This document shows positions 20,883 through 29,832 of a stretch of DNA of 64,000 bases, piece after piece (position 1 is the stretch's first letter; the number at the start of each line of letters is the position of its first letter). Both the position numbers and the translations under genes were made by a program. The notes beneath the pieces were generated by a model. That model made no database searches, was not told where the DNA came from, and saw only the letters and a list, made by a program, of their open reading frames with translations. Source of the DNA: Maribacter sp044594925 (GTDB taxonomy: Bacteria > Bacteroidota > Bacteroidia > Flavobacteriales > Flavobacteriaceae); contig NZ_CP138991.1 of the NCBI RefSeq assembly GCF_044594925.1, positions 1 to 64,000 on the forward strand, given 5' to 3'.

Positions 20883-21914
20883 TTAATTATTGTAATACCT
20901 CTTATACCATTGTGTAAATTTAAATAGTCCCTCACTTAATTTGGTCTTAGGTTCATATTCTATTACACTTTTTAATTTGCTAGAATCGGCATAGGTAATT
21001 CTTACATCACCATCTTGCATGGGCATGAAGTTTTTCACAGCCCTCTTTCCCATTTGTTTCTCTAGTCCAGTAATAAAATCCATTAACTTTATAGGGCTAG
21101 AATTACCTATGTTAAATATTCTTGCTTTAGAATCTTTTTTAGTTGCTGAGGTTAACGTTAACCTAACAATTCCTTCCACCACATCATCAATAAAAGTAAA
21201 ATCTCTTTCCATGTTCCCATTGTTAAAGACGTTTATGGGGCTGTTTGTGTTAATGGCGTCAGCAAAGAGAATTGGTGCCATGTCAGGTCTGCCCCAAGGG
21301 CCGTAAACCGTAAAAAAACGCAAACCTGTTGTTTGTAAATCATACAAATGACTGTATGAGTATGCCATCAATTCATTACTCTTTTTTGTAGCTGCGTAAA
21401 GGCTTACGGGTTCGTCAACTGGATCACTTTCAGAGAAAGGCACATTGCTCCTATTTCCATAAACCGATGAACTAGAGGCGTAAATTAGGTGTTCTATTTC
21501 GTGTTGTCGACAACATTCTAATATGTTTAAAAACCCTACAATATTTGATTGTATATAAGCATGAGGATTTTCTATTGAATAACGAACACCGGCCTGTGCG
21601 GCTAAGTTGATTACGCAATCAAATTTATGTTCTTCAAATAACGTTTCTAAAGACTTTAAATCGGTTATGTCTAGTTTTAGAAAACAATAGTTGTCATATT
21701 TTGAACTAGGTAAATAATTTAGATTTCCTCTATTTTTTTTCAGTCTTAGTTTTGAAATACTTATTCCAGCTTGGGCTAGGCGGTCATACTTTAGTTGTAC
21801 GTTATAGTAATCATTAATATTATCTATACCTATAATATCTTCCCCTTTTTTGGACAAAGATTCCGCTAGGTGAAAACCTATAAAACCCGCCGCACCTGTT
21901 ATTAGAATCTTCAT
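20883..21914 (-). CDS. NAD-dependent sugar epimerase, probably UDP-glucuronate 4-epimerase
   Basis: This is an extended SDR protein of 343 residues. The dinucleotide-binding GAAGFIG is at residues 7-13, and the catalytic YxxxK is in SLYAATKKSNELMAYSYSH. The sequence TTGLRFFTVYGPWGRPDMAP is typical of UDP-glucuronate 4-epimerases, which make UDP-galacturonate for surface polysaccharide. UDP-glucose or UDP-GlcNAc 4-epimerase activity is the alternative. It is the third gene of a gmd-fcl-epimerase operon, starting 7 nt after the fcl stop. Activated sugars made here probably feed a capsule, exopolysaccharide or O-antigen. Confidence 0.88.
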   Translation of the reverse strand: MKILITGAAGFIGFHLAESLSKKGEDIIGIDNINDYYNVQLKYDRLAQAGISISKLRLKKNRGNLNYLPSSKYDNYCFLKLDITDLKSLETLFEEHKFDCVINLAAQAGVRYSIENPHAYIQSNIVGFLNILECCRQHEIEHLIYASSSSVYGNRSNVPFSESDPVDEPVSLYAATKKSNELMAYSYSHLYDLQTTGLRFFTVYGPWGRPDMAPILFADAINTNSPINVFNNGNMERDFTFIDDVVEGIVRLTLTSATKKDSKARIFNIGNSSPIKLMDFITGLEKQMGKRAVKNFMPMQDGDVRITYADSSKLKSVIEYEPKTKLSEGLFKFTQWYKRYYNN

Positions 21915-21921
21915 TTACATT

Positions 21922-22965
21922 TTACTTTACATACCACTGAAAAAGCTTCTTGATGCCATCTTCCAGTTCAATTGTGTGTTCCCAACCCAATTTATGAAGT
22001 TTGGAAACATCTGTTAACTTTCGTAAAGTCCCGTCCGGCTTTTCTGCATTAAACACAAAATCACCTTTGTAACCTATTACTTTTTTAATAGTTTCGGCTA
22101 GCTCTTTAATAGAAATATCTTTACCGGTGCCAATATTTATATGTGTGTTTCTAATTTCCTTTTCATCATCTGAGTATGTGTCGGGAAAGTTTCTGTTTTC
22201 CATTATAAAAGTGCATGCTTCTGCCATATCCTCACTCCATAAGAACTCTCGTTTTGGTTTTCCAGAGCCCCAAATCTCAACGCTATCACCAGATACGCCA
22301 AAAGAACTTAGATATTTTTCAGCTTCAATAATATTGGAAACACCTAAATCTTTCACAACAGCATCGTATTTAGCTTCTGAGAGTAGTTTCGCTAAATAAA
22401 TTTTGCGAATTAAGGCTGGTAGTACATGTGACTTTTCTAAATCAAAATTATCATTTGGGCCATATAGATTAGTTGGCATGACCGAAATAAAATTAGTGTT
22501 ATATTGTAAATTATAACTTTCGCACATTTTAATCCCTGCTATTTTGGCAATGGCGTAGGGCTCATTTGTGTATTCTAAAGTATCGGTTAATAAATACTCT
22601 TCTTTCATGGGTTGATGAGCGTTTTTAGGATATATGCACGTGCTGCCCAGAAAGAGTAGTTTTGTTACCCCATGTTTATAACTTTGATGAATTACATTGT
22701 TCTGAATCATCAAGTTCTGATAGATGAAATCTGCTCTATATCTATTATTAGCAACAATGCCGCCAACCTTTGCTGCAGCCAAAAATACATACGCAGGTTT
22801 TGTGGATGCGAAAAAATTAGATACCGCTACTTCATTTGTTAGATCTAGCTCTTTATGGGTACGCACAACGATGTTGAGATATCCTTTTTTTTCGAGATTT
22901 TTTTTAATAGCGCTCCCTACAAGCCCTCTATGTCCGGCTATGTAAATTTTAGAATCTTTGTTCAT
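21922..22965 (-). CDS. fcl: GDP-L-fucose synthase
   Basis: A bifunctional 3,5-epimerase/4-reductase (347 aa) that converts GDP-4-keto-6-deoxymannose to GDP-L-fucose with NADPH. The Rossmann motif is GHRGLVGSA near residue 12, and YxxxK is in NEPYAIAKIAGIKMCESY. About 25-30 extra residues near 193-225 (KLLSEAKYDAVVKDLGVSNI and onward), compared with the roughly 320-residue enterobacterial enzyme, form an insertion I associate with Bacteroidota homologues. The gene starts 5 nt after gmd, its substrate-producing partner, and is followed by the epimerase. Confidence 0.95.
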   Translation of the reverse strand: MNKDSKIYIAGHRGLVGSAIKKNLEKKGYLNIVVRTHKELDLTNEVAVSNFFASTKPAYVFLAAAKVGGIVANNRYRADFIYQNLMIQNNVIHQSYKHGVTKLLFLGSTCIYPKNAHQPMKEEYLLTDTLEYTNEPYAIAKIAGIKMCESYNLQYNTNFISVMPTNLYGPNDNFDLEKSHVLPALIRKIYLAKLLSEAKYDAVVKDLGVSNIIEAEKYLSSFGVSGDSVEIWGSGKPKREFLWSEDMAEACTFIMENRNFPDTYSDDEKEIRNTHINIGTGKDISIKELAETIKKVIGYKGDFVFNAEKPDGTLRKLTDVSKLHKLGWEHTIELEDGIKKLFQWYVK

Positions 22966-22970
22966 AGGGT

Positions 22971-24089
22971 TTATTCAAAATAATTTTTGATTGTATAACC
23001 TCCGTCCTTTAAATACTGTTGTTTTTTCATTAGTACAAGGTCGCTAGACATCATATCCTCAACTAAACCGGCTAAATCATATTTTGGAATCCAACCTAGT
23101 TTTTCTCTGGCTTTTGTAGCGTCTCCAATCAACAATTCCACTTCAGTGGGTCGAAAATATTTTTCGTCTACTGAAATAACTTCTTTACCGATCTCTAATT
23201 GGTAGTCGGGATTTGAACATTTTTTGACATAACCTCTTTCAGCCGCACCTTCTCCTTTAAATTCTAGTTCAACGCCTACATGGGCAAAACACATTCTTAC
23301 GAAGTCTCTTACTGTGTTTGTTTTGCCTGTTGCAATTACCCAGTCCTCTGCTTCCTCTGCCTGAAGAATCATCCACATCATTCTTACATAATCCTTTGCA
23401 TGGCCCCAGTCCCTTTTAGCATCTAAGTTACCCAAGTATATTACATCTTGTAATCCTAGAGCAATCTTAGAAGTAGCCCTAGTAATTTTTCTTGTCACAA
23501 AGGTTTCACCTCTTATAGGGGATTCATGGTTGAACAGAATACCATTGCATCCGTAAATACCGTAAGCCTCTCTATAATTGACGGTTATCCAATAGGCATA
23601 CATTTTAGCCACGGCGTATGGGCTCCTGGGATAAAATGGTGTTGTTTCGGTTTGTGGAACTTCTTGTACTTTACCATAAAGCTCGGAGGTAGAGGCCTGA
23701 TAAATTCTTGTTTTGTTTTGTAATCCCAATAATCTTATGGCTTCTAATAATCTTAATGTTCCTAAGGCATCCGTGTTAGCAGTATATTCCGGTATTTCAA
23801 AAGAGACATGAACATGGCTCATTGCCGCCAAGTTATAAATTTCTTGTGGTTGCACCTCTTGTATTATTCGAGTAAGGTTTGTGCTGTCGGTTAAATCACC
23901 ATAATGTAAAAAGAAATTAGGGTTTTCTACATGTGGGTCTTGGTACAAGTGATCTATTCTGTCGGTATTAAATAAAGATGACCTTCTTTTGATGCCATGG
24001 ACCTCGTAACCTTTTTTCAACAAAAATTCGCTTAAATACGCGCCATCTTGTCCTGTAATTCCTGTTATTAACGCTGTTTTTTTATCCAT
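22971..24089 (-). CDS. gmd: GDP-mannose 4,6-dehydratase
   Basis: An extended SDR enzyme of 372 residues producing GDP-4-keto-6-deoxy-D-mannose, the first step from GDP-mannose to GDP-L-fucose. Cofactor motif GITGQDGAYL is at the N-terminus. The TSELYGKVQEVPQTETTPFYPRSP region and YxxxK in SPYAVAKMYAYW are diagnostic, as are NGILFNHESPIRGETFVTRKI and GNLDAKRDWGHAKDYV. The length is normal. It is the first intact gene of the three-gene sugar-nucleotide operon. The GDP-mannose precursor enzyme manC is at 42.7 kb. Upstream lie decayed gene pieces on the same strand. Confidence 0.97.
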   Translation of the reverse strand: MDKKTALITGITGQDGAYLSEFLLKKGYEVHGIKRRSSLFNTDRIDHLYQDPHVENPNFFLHYGDLTDSTNLTRIIQEVQPQEIYNLAAMSHVHVSFEIPEYTANTDALGTLRLLEAIRLLGLQNKTRIYQASTSELYGKVQEVPQTETTPFYPRSPYAVAKMYAYWITVNYREAYGIYGCNGILFNHESPIRGETFVTRKITRATSKIALGLQDVIYLGNLDAKRDWGHAKDYVRMMWMILQAEEAEDWVIATGKTNTVRDFVRMCFAHVGVELEFKGEGAAERGYVKKCSNPDYQLEIGKEVISVDEKYFRPTEVELLIGDATKAREKLGWIPKYDLAGLVEDMMSSDLVLMKKQQYLKDGGYTIKNYFE

Positions 24090-24386
24090 TGCTGTACTTG
24101 GTTAGTGTTATTTAATTTTAAAAGTTTTTTATACTAACTTTTTTTTTGCTCGTAAATTGCCTTTTTGAATGCTAATATTTTAGCTTTAAAAGCTCATACG
24201 ATAAGCGCCATAAGGTAAAACTATTTCAAATTATTTTATATTCTAAGTTTTTTTGGCACTATTCACCTTAATTTAAATGTCATTAATTGATGAGATTACC
24301 TTAGGTCTGTTTTTTTTAAATAAAGTGTTTATTTCCTTTGGAATTATTCAAAGGATTAAGGGAATAAATGCAAAACCGTATTCATG
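24090..24386. other. AT-rich upstream region of gmd, no intact gene
   Basis: About 300 bp of very AT-rich sequence lies between gmd and the decayed genes. No coding frame, tRNA or convincing terminator is visible. The gmd promoter must lie here unless transcription came from the former upstream genes. Confidence 0.5.
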
Positions 24387-24617
24387 TCAAGTTAAGTCAA
24401 TGTGCCTATATCCATTAATTCTAATCTTAAGATCGTTCCAGCGAAATTTAAAGGATTTTCTTCCAATGAATGTTTCATCCATCCTATATTTAAACAAATA
24501 CTGGGCAATATTATAAAATTTTAACCCAGCGCCAGCAGATCTTAACTATAGTTCTAGATCTTGAGAGGTCTTGTATTTGTTATTGTAAAAATTAATTTGT
24601 TGCATAGTAATCCTCAT
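24387..24617 (-). pseudogene. Interrupted remnant of an unidentified gene
   Basis: Reading the minus strand from an ATG at 24617 gives MRITMQQINFYNN and onward to an in-frame TAG at 24546-24548. The same frame then continues as LRSAGAGLKFYNIAQYLFKY, GRKSFKFRWNDLKIRIN and GYRHIDLT before a TGA at 24387-24389. The residue composition after the TAG looks like a real protein C-terminus. The frame overlaps the preceding remnant's stop (24592), as neighbouring genes in an operon would. The family is not recognised. Context next to gmd-fcl suggests a former polysaccharide gene. The plus-strand ORF at 24277-24516 is its shadow. Confidence 0.45.
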
Positions 24618-24891
24618 TTATAGGTTTTTTCGACCATTGATGTGAATAAATAAATAATTGAATCAAGTCTAAATTAAAAAACAATTTATCCCGCCAATTT
24701 TGCATGTATTTCAAAGAAGTTATGTCTGTTCTAATAATTCGCAGTCCACTGTAATACAAATATTTAATTCTTTTATGGATTAAGTATTCAAAAGTAGCTT
24801 TTGATTTGCAAACATTTAAGATGAAAAATATAAAAGAGTAGGAATTTTGAAGTAATTTGAAGGCCCTATTTAAATGATTAGGTTTAATGAA
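24592..24891 (-). pseudogene. C-terminal remnant of a polysaccharide deacetylase-like gene
   Basis: An open frame of 99 codons on the minus strand has no start codon of its own and is closed upstream by a TGA (24892-24894). It contains KATFEYLIHKRIKYLYYSG, LRIIRTDITSLKYMQNWRDK and LFFNLDLIQLFIYSHQWS, ending at TAA 24592-24594. The pattern of WRD followed by a hydrophobic strand and HxxW resembles the C-terminal end of polysaccharide deacetylase-family proteins of capsule clusters (from memory, not searched). The missing 5' part has been replaced by the divergent dienelactone hydrolase gene, whose start overlaps this frame. A truncation at a rearrangement boundary is the simplest reading. Confidence 0.5.
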
Positions 24892-25798
24892 TCAGAAAAA
24901 ATATAAAACTTTGATAGGAAAACTGAAGAAAGAAGATATTAAACAAGAAGTGTTTGACCTTTATGATGATTATGCACATAATAGACTAAGCAGAAGGCTT
25001 TTTATGGATAAACTATCCACTTATGCGGTAGGCGGATTGACTGTAGCTTCAATAATGAGCTTTATATCACCAGATTATGTGAAAAAAATTCAGATTTCAC
25101 AAGATGATTCTAGATTAAATTCTGAGTTCATACAATATAAATCTCCAAAAGGAGGTGGAATCATAAAAGGATTATTATCCAGACCTGTTGCTACTAAAAA
25201 GCAACTTCCCGGAATAATAGTGGTGCACGAAAATAGAGGTTTAAACCCCCATATACAAGATGTGGGCAGGCGGGCAGGCCTAGCAGGTTTTATTTCTTTG
25301 GCACCAGACGCACTTACTCCATTGGGAGGTTATCCTGGAAATGACGATGAAGGAAGAAAACTACAAAGGGAAAGAGATAGAAATGAAATGTTGGAAGATT
25401 TTATTGCTGCCTACGAACATTTGAAAAACCATCCCGAGTGCAACGGTAGGGTAGGGGTGGTAGGCTTTTGTTTTGGAGGTTGGATTTCTAATATGATGGC
25501 AGTTGAGGTTAAAGGTTTAGGAGCGGCAGTGCCATTTTATGGAGGTCAACCTAAAGAAGGAATAAGTAAAATTGAAGCACCTTTATTGCTTCATTTCGGC
25601 GCATTAGATACTAGGGTCAACGCAGGTTGGCCAGCTTATGAGGAGGCGCTTAAGAAAAATGGAAAGGAATATATTGCACATATGTACCCCAATGCTAATC
25701 ATGGATTTCATAATGATACTACTCCAAGATATGATAGGGAAGCTGCTGAACTAGCTTGGGAACGTACCATAGACTTTTTTCAAAAAAAGCTTGTGTAA
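24887..25798 (+). CDS. Dienelactone hydrolase family protein with Tat-like signal
   Basis: An alpha/beta hydrolase of 303 residues. After about 33 residues there is a twin-arginine segment (LSRRLFMDKL, Arg36-Arg37) followed by a hydrophobic stretch (YAVGGLTVASIMSFI), so export by Tat is likely, as in YghX-type relatives. The nucleophile elbow is GFCFGG with Cys195, the dienelactone hydrolase form of the serine site. The acid is in LDTRVNAGWP (about Asp237) and the catalytic histidine in NANHGFHND. The substrate is unknown; family members cleave dienelactones or other small esters. The gene stands alone, abuts a remnant on the opposite strand and is followed by tRNA-Val(GAC). Confidence 0.88.
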   Translation: MNQKKYKTLIGKLKKEDIKQEVFDLYDDYAHNRLSRRLFMDKLSTYAVGGLTVASIMSFISPDYVKKIQISQDDSRLNSEFIQYKSPKGGGIIKGLLSRPVATKKQLPGIIVVHENRGLNPHIQDVGRRAGLAGFISLAPDALTPLGGYPGNDDEGRKLQRERDRNEMLEDFIAAYEHLKNHPECNGRVGVVGFCFGGWISNMMAVEVKGLGAAVPFYGGQPKEGISKIEAPLLLHFGALDTRVNAGWPAYEEALKKNGKEYIAHMYPNANHGFHNDTTPRYDREAAELAWERTIDFFQKKLV

Positions 25799-25896
25799 CC
25801 TCTTTGAAGCGAGCTGAGCTTGAATTTTACAAAATGAATTTGACTCTGGTTTACTTTATCGAAACAGATTTTAATTCTACCTTAGCGCACTTTTAG

Positions 25897-25971
25897 GGGA
25901 TATTAGCTCAGTTGGTTTAGAGCGCTGCCTTGACAGGGCAGAGGTCACCGGTTCGAATCCAGTATATCCCA
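25897..25971 (+). tRNA. tRNA-Val (GAC)
   Basis: A 75-nt cloverleaf with acceptor stem GGGATAT/ATATCCC and anticodon stem-loop CTGCC-TTGACAG-GGCAG, anticodon GAC. The T arm is CCGGTTCGAATCCAG and CCA is not encoded. A weak -7 box (TACCTTAG, 25877-25884) precedes it. It is the second valine isoacceptor of the window. Confidence 0.95.
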
Positions 25972-26151
25972 CTTTTTATTTTTGAAACAGATTTTGTAAA
26001 CCTGACAAATAGCTGTATTTAAGATGCAAAAACGTAATGGCCCATATCTTGTATATTATCCCCTTTGCGTCACAATCAATACGTTTTTTATGCGTTAGTA
26101 CTTTAGAGTTTTTCAATTCTACTTTTATAAAGTTTTGAATTCAATAAAAAT

Positions 26152-29100
26152 ATGCTAAACAAGAGCATTAAATTCCTAATAGAGAATAAAATAGTAGCTG
26201 CGGTATTGTTGTTTACTTGTTTGTTCTGGGGAATGGTCAACACTCCTTTTTTTGCAAATAATTCAATAATACCCTCTTACCCTGTCGCGGTGGATGCTAT
26301 TCCCGATATAGGAGAAAATCAACAAATTGTTTTTACAACTTGGTCAGGGCAATCTCCGCAAGATATAGAGAATCAGATTACCTATCCTTTAACTACTAAT
26401 TTATTAGGAGTGCCTGGTGTAAAAACGATAAGAAGTACTTCCTTATTTGGTTTTTCAAGTATATACGTGATTTTTGACGATGATGTAGATTTCTATTGGT
26501 CTAGAAGTAGAATTTTAGAGAAGATTAATAGTTTGCCAGATGGTCTGTTGCCAACATCGGTAAAACCTACCTTAGGCCCGGACGCTACAGCTTTAGGTCA
26601 GCTATTTTGGTATACCTTAGAAGGTAGGGATAGTGAAGGAAGAGTTACGGGTGGTTGGGATTTACATGAAATCAGAACCATTCAAGATTTCTACGTAAAA
26701 AATGCGTTGTCTTCTACCAAAGATGTTTCTGAGGTGGCATCTATAGGGGGTTATGTACAAGAATATCAAATTGATTTAAATCCTGAATTGATGCGTCAAT
26801 ATGGGGTTTCTATTGCCGATGTTGTTGCGGCCGTGAAGGAGAACAATAGAGATGTAGGGGCTAAAACTATTGAAATTAATAATGCGGAATATTTTGTTAG
26901 GGGTCTTGGTTATATAAAAAATAGCTCGGATATAGAAAATGCGCAAGTGTTATCTAACGATTTCACCCCTATTAGAATTAAGGATATTGCCCAAGTTGGT
27001 TTTGGTCCGGCTGAAAGAAGGGGCATTCTAGATAAGGAAGGAGCAGAAGTAGTAGGTGGTGTTGTTGTGGCAAGATATGGCTCTAATCCAATGGAAGTCA
27101 TTACTGGTATCAAGAAAAAAATTAATGAAATTGCAGTAGGTCTACCAAGTAAGACTTTAAAGGATGGAAGGGTGTCCAAGTTAACTGTTGTGCCGTTTTA
27201 TGACCGTAGTGAGCTTATTGGGAACACGCTTGATACTTTAAAGGATGCGCTTACTTTTGAGATACTGTTTACGATTTTAGTGGTGCTCGTAATGTTGCGA
27301 AATTTAAAAGTTTCAATAGTTATTTCCAGTCTACTTCCGTTGGCGGTATTGTTGGTTTTCGTAGCTATGAAGGCTTTTAAAGTAGAAGCTAATATTGTGG
27401 CGCTTTCTGGAATTGCTATAGCCGTAGGGACTATGGTGGATCTAGGGATTATACTTTCAGAAAATATAATAAGGCATTTAGAGCATCCAAAAGAAGGAAA
27501 AACAATTAACGAAATAGTATATAATGGCACAGTTGAAGTTTCTGGTGCAGTGCTTACCGCAGGGTTTACAACAATAGTAAGTTTTATTCCCGTATTTGCA
27601 CTTAGTGGTGCTGAAGGAAAACTTTTTACACCCTTGGCATTTACAAAAACAGTAGCGTTGCTAGCTACTATGTTTATTGCAATATTTTTAATACCTCCCA
27701 TTACAGCGCAGTGGTATAGTCGTAGACGTGCTAAAAGGGACTACTCCATTATCCTTTCGGCAATCATGGCATTCGGGGGAATTTTGGTAGTGCTGTTTGG
27801 ATATTTTTCAGGAATAGTCTTGGTAGGTATAGGTGTTATTGGGCTATTAAAGTTTTATAAGGTGATACCAAAGAAGAAAGCCGATAATTATGGACGCTAT
27901 TGGATAATCTTAGCTGCTGTAATTTTACTAACGTACTATTGGCGACCATTGGGCCTTGAGACTTCCTATTTTTTTAGTTTGTTTTTTATCGTTTTTAGCT
28001 GTTTCCTAGTTTTAGGAGCACTCCTTGTATTTAGAACCTATTATGAGCATATTCTAAAATGGGCTTTGGCCAATAAACTCTTGTTTCTAAGCATACCTTC
28101 ATTTCTCTTACTTCTAGCGTTTTTAGTTTTCAAAAATATTGGAGAGGAATTTATGCCTACCCTAGATGAAGGTTCTTATTTGTTAATGCCAACTTCAATG
28201 CCACATTCTGGTGTTAGTGAAAATAAGCGTGTATTACAGCAGTTAGATATGGCTGTTGCCGCTATCCCGGAAATAGAAACCGTGGTAGGTAAGGCAGGTA
28301 GGGTTGCTTCTGCCCTTGATCCGGCACCGTTGTCCATGTACGAAAACATGATTATCTACAAACCTGAATATATCGTGGATAAGAACAATGAGCCAATTTC
28401 ATTTAAAGTTGAAAATGGTTTGTTCCAAACTAAAAAAGGAAAACAGGTGGCTTCTGGTTCCGGTATAAGTGCTAACGAACTTATAGTAGATGATCAGGGA
28501 GCCTTTTATCGTAATTGGAGACCAGAAATAAAAAGTAAAGAAGATATTTGGAAAGCTATCGTAAATGCTTCCAGACTACCAGGGGTAACATCAGCACCAA
28601 AATTACAGCCTATTGAGACAAGATTGGTAATGCTTCAGACAGGAATGCGTTCCCCAATGGGGATAAAAGTTTTTGGGCCCAAACTTCAGGTAGTAGAAGA
28701 ATTCGGGTTGCAATTAGAGCGCTATTTGAAAAATATTGAGGGGGTAGATGCGGCATCCGTATTTGCCGATAGGATTATTAGTAAGCCTTATATGCTTTTA
28801 GATATTGATAGAGTTGCTGCAGCGCGTTATGGCATATCAATAGAAGCTATACAGGAAGTGTTGGAGGTTGGTATTGGTGGCAAGGTCTTAACGCAAACTA
28901 TTGAGGGTAGGGAGCGTTTTGGTGTACGCGTAAGATACCCTAGGGAGCTAAGGGCAAATCCTTCTGATTTAGAGAATATTTACGTGCCCTTAAAAAATGG
29001 TAGTTCTATTTTGTTAAGTGAAATCGTTACAATTAGATACGAGAAAGGACCTCAGGTAATTAAAAGTGAAGACGGTTTCCTAACAGGTTATGTGCTCTTT

Positions 29101-29832
29101 GATAAAAAGTCCGGTTATGCAGAGGTGGCTATTATAGAAGAAATTCAGAACAAATTAAAAAATCAAATTGATGAAGGTTCGTTAGTGGTGCCAGAAGGTG
29201 TTAGTTATCGCTTTTCGGGAACTTATGAAAATCAGCTACGCGCAGAGAAAACGCTGACCTTTGTTATACCATTGGTCTTGCTCGTCATTCTATTTATTCT
29301 TTACCTACAGTTTAGATCCGTGGCTATTTCTTTTATGGTTTTTACCGGAGTTGCAGTAGCCTTTTCAGGAGGTTTTATACTTATTTGGTTGTATGGTCAA
29401 GAATGGTTTTTAAATATTGATTTTGGAAATGTAAACTTTAGAGATTTATTCAATATAAAGACCATAAACTTGAGCGTGGCCATTTGGGTAGGTTTTATTG
29501 CTTTGTTTGGTATAGCAACGGATGATGGGGTTGTTATGGCAACCTACCTTAAACAGACTTTTACCCGTAATGCACCGGCGGATATTGCGGCTATAAGAGC
29601 CTCTGTTCTAGAAGCAGGAAAGAGAAGATTAAGACCATGTTTAATGACAACGGCAACTACCTTATTGGCGCTATTACCCATTTTGACGGCACAGGGTACA
29701 GGGAAGGATATTATGATTCCTATGGCAATTCCTAGTTTTGGAGGAATGTTGGTTGCTTTGGTATCTTTGTTGATAGTACCTGTGCTATACAGTTTAAGGG
29801 AAGAATTAAAACTAAAACGTAATGAGCGATAA
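26152..29832 (+). CDS. cusA: CusA/CzcA-family heavy-metal efflux RND pump
   Basis: A proton-driven inner-membrane RND transporter of 1226 residues, the pump of a tripartite metal efflux system. The N-terminal block VDAIPDIGENQQIVFTTWSG and the SPQDIENQITYPLTTNL region are typical of the HME subfamily. The first TM4 block is SGIAIAVGTMVDLGIILSEN; the second is FGIATDDGVVMATYL, near residue 1120. It is about 180 residues longer than E. coli CusA because of extra membrane segments between the halves (about 540-640) and a longer TM11-12 loop. Copper/silver is the likely substrate given its CusB partner, but zinc/cobalt remains possible. The end overlaps cusB by 11 nt. Confidence 0.93.
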   Translation: MLNKSIKFLIENKIVAAVLLFTCLFWGMVNTPFFANNSIIPSYPVAVDAIPDIGENQQIVFTTWSGQSPQDIENQITYPLTTNLLGVPGVKTIRSTSLFGFSSIYVIFDDDVDFYWSRSRILEKINSLPDGLLPTSVKPTLGPDATALGQLFWYTLEGRDSEGRVTGGWDLHEIRTIQDFYVKNALSSTKDVSEVASIGGYVQEYQIDLNPELMRQYGVSIADVVAAVKENNRDVGAKTIEINNAEYFVRGLGYIKNSSDIENAQVLSNDFTPIRIKDIAQVGFGPAERRGILDKEGAEVVGGVVVARYGSNPMEVITGIKKKINEIAVGLPSKTLKDGRVSKLTVVPFYDRSELIGNTLDTLKDALTFEILFTILVVLVMLRNLKVSIVISSLLPLAVLLVFVAMKAFKVEANIVALSGIAIAVGTMVDLGIILSENIIRHLEHPKEGKTINEIVYNGTVEVSGAVLTAGFTTIVSFIPVFALSGAEGKLFTPLAFTKTVALLATMFIAIFLIPPITAQWYSRRRAKRDYSIILSAIMAFGGILVVLFGYFSGIVLVGIGVIGLLKFYKVIPKKKADNYGRYWIILAAVILLTYYWRPLGLETSYFFSLFFIVFSCFLVLGALLVFRTYYEHILKWALANKLLFLSIPSFLLLLAFLVFKNIGEEFMPTLDEGSYLLMPTSMPHSGVSENKRVLQQLDMAVAAIPEIETVVGKAGRVASALDPAPLSMYENMIIYKPEYIVDKNNEPISFKVENGLFQTKKGKQVASGSGISANELIVDDQGAFYRNWRPEIKSKEDIWKAIVNASRLPGVTSAPKLQPIETRLVMLQTGMRSPMGIKVFGPKLQVVEEFGLQLERYLKNIEGVDAASVFADRIISKPYMLLDIDRVAAARYGISIEAIQEVLEVGIGGKVLTQTIEGRERFGVRVRYPRELRANPSDLENIYVPLKNGSSILLSEIVTIRYEKGPQVIKSEDGFLTGYVLFDKKSGYAEVAIIEEIQNKLKNQIDEGSLVVPEGVSYRFSGTYENQLRAEKTLTFVIPLVLLVILFILYLQFRSVAISFMVFTGVAVAFSGGFILIWLYGQEWFLNIDFGNVNFRDLFNIKTINLSVAIWVGFIALFGIATDDGVVMATYLKQTFTRNAPADIAAIRASVLEAGKRRLRPCLMTTATTLLALLPILTAQGTGKDIMIPMAIPSFGGMLVALVSLLIVPVLYSLREELKLKRNER

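Noticed and set aside
24277..24516. 79-codon plus-strand ORF in the region upstream of gmd
   Set aside because: The opposite strand carries the protein-like remnant sequence, so this is its antisense shadow; no family is recognisable.
25800..26151. Integration site of a mobile element at tRNA-Val(GAC)
   Set aside because: No integrase, no direct repeat of the tRNA 3' end and ordinary metal-efflux genes follow.
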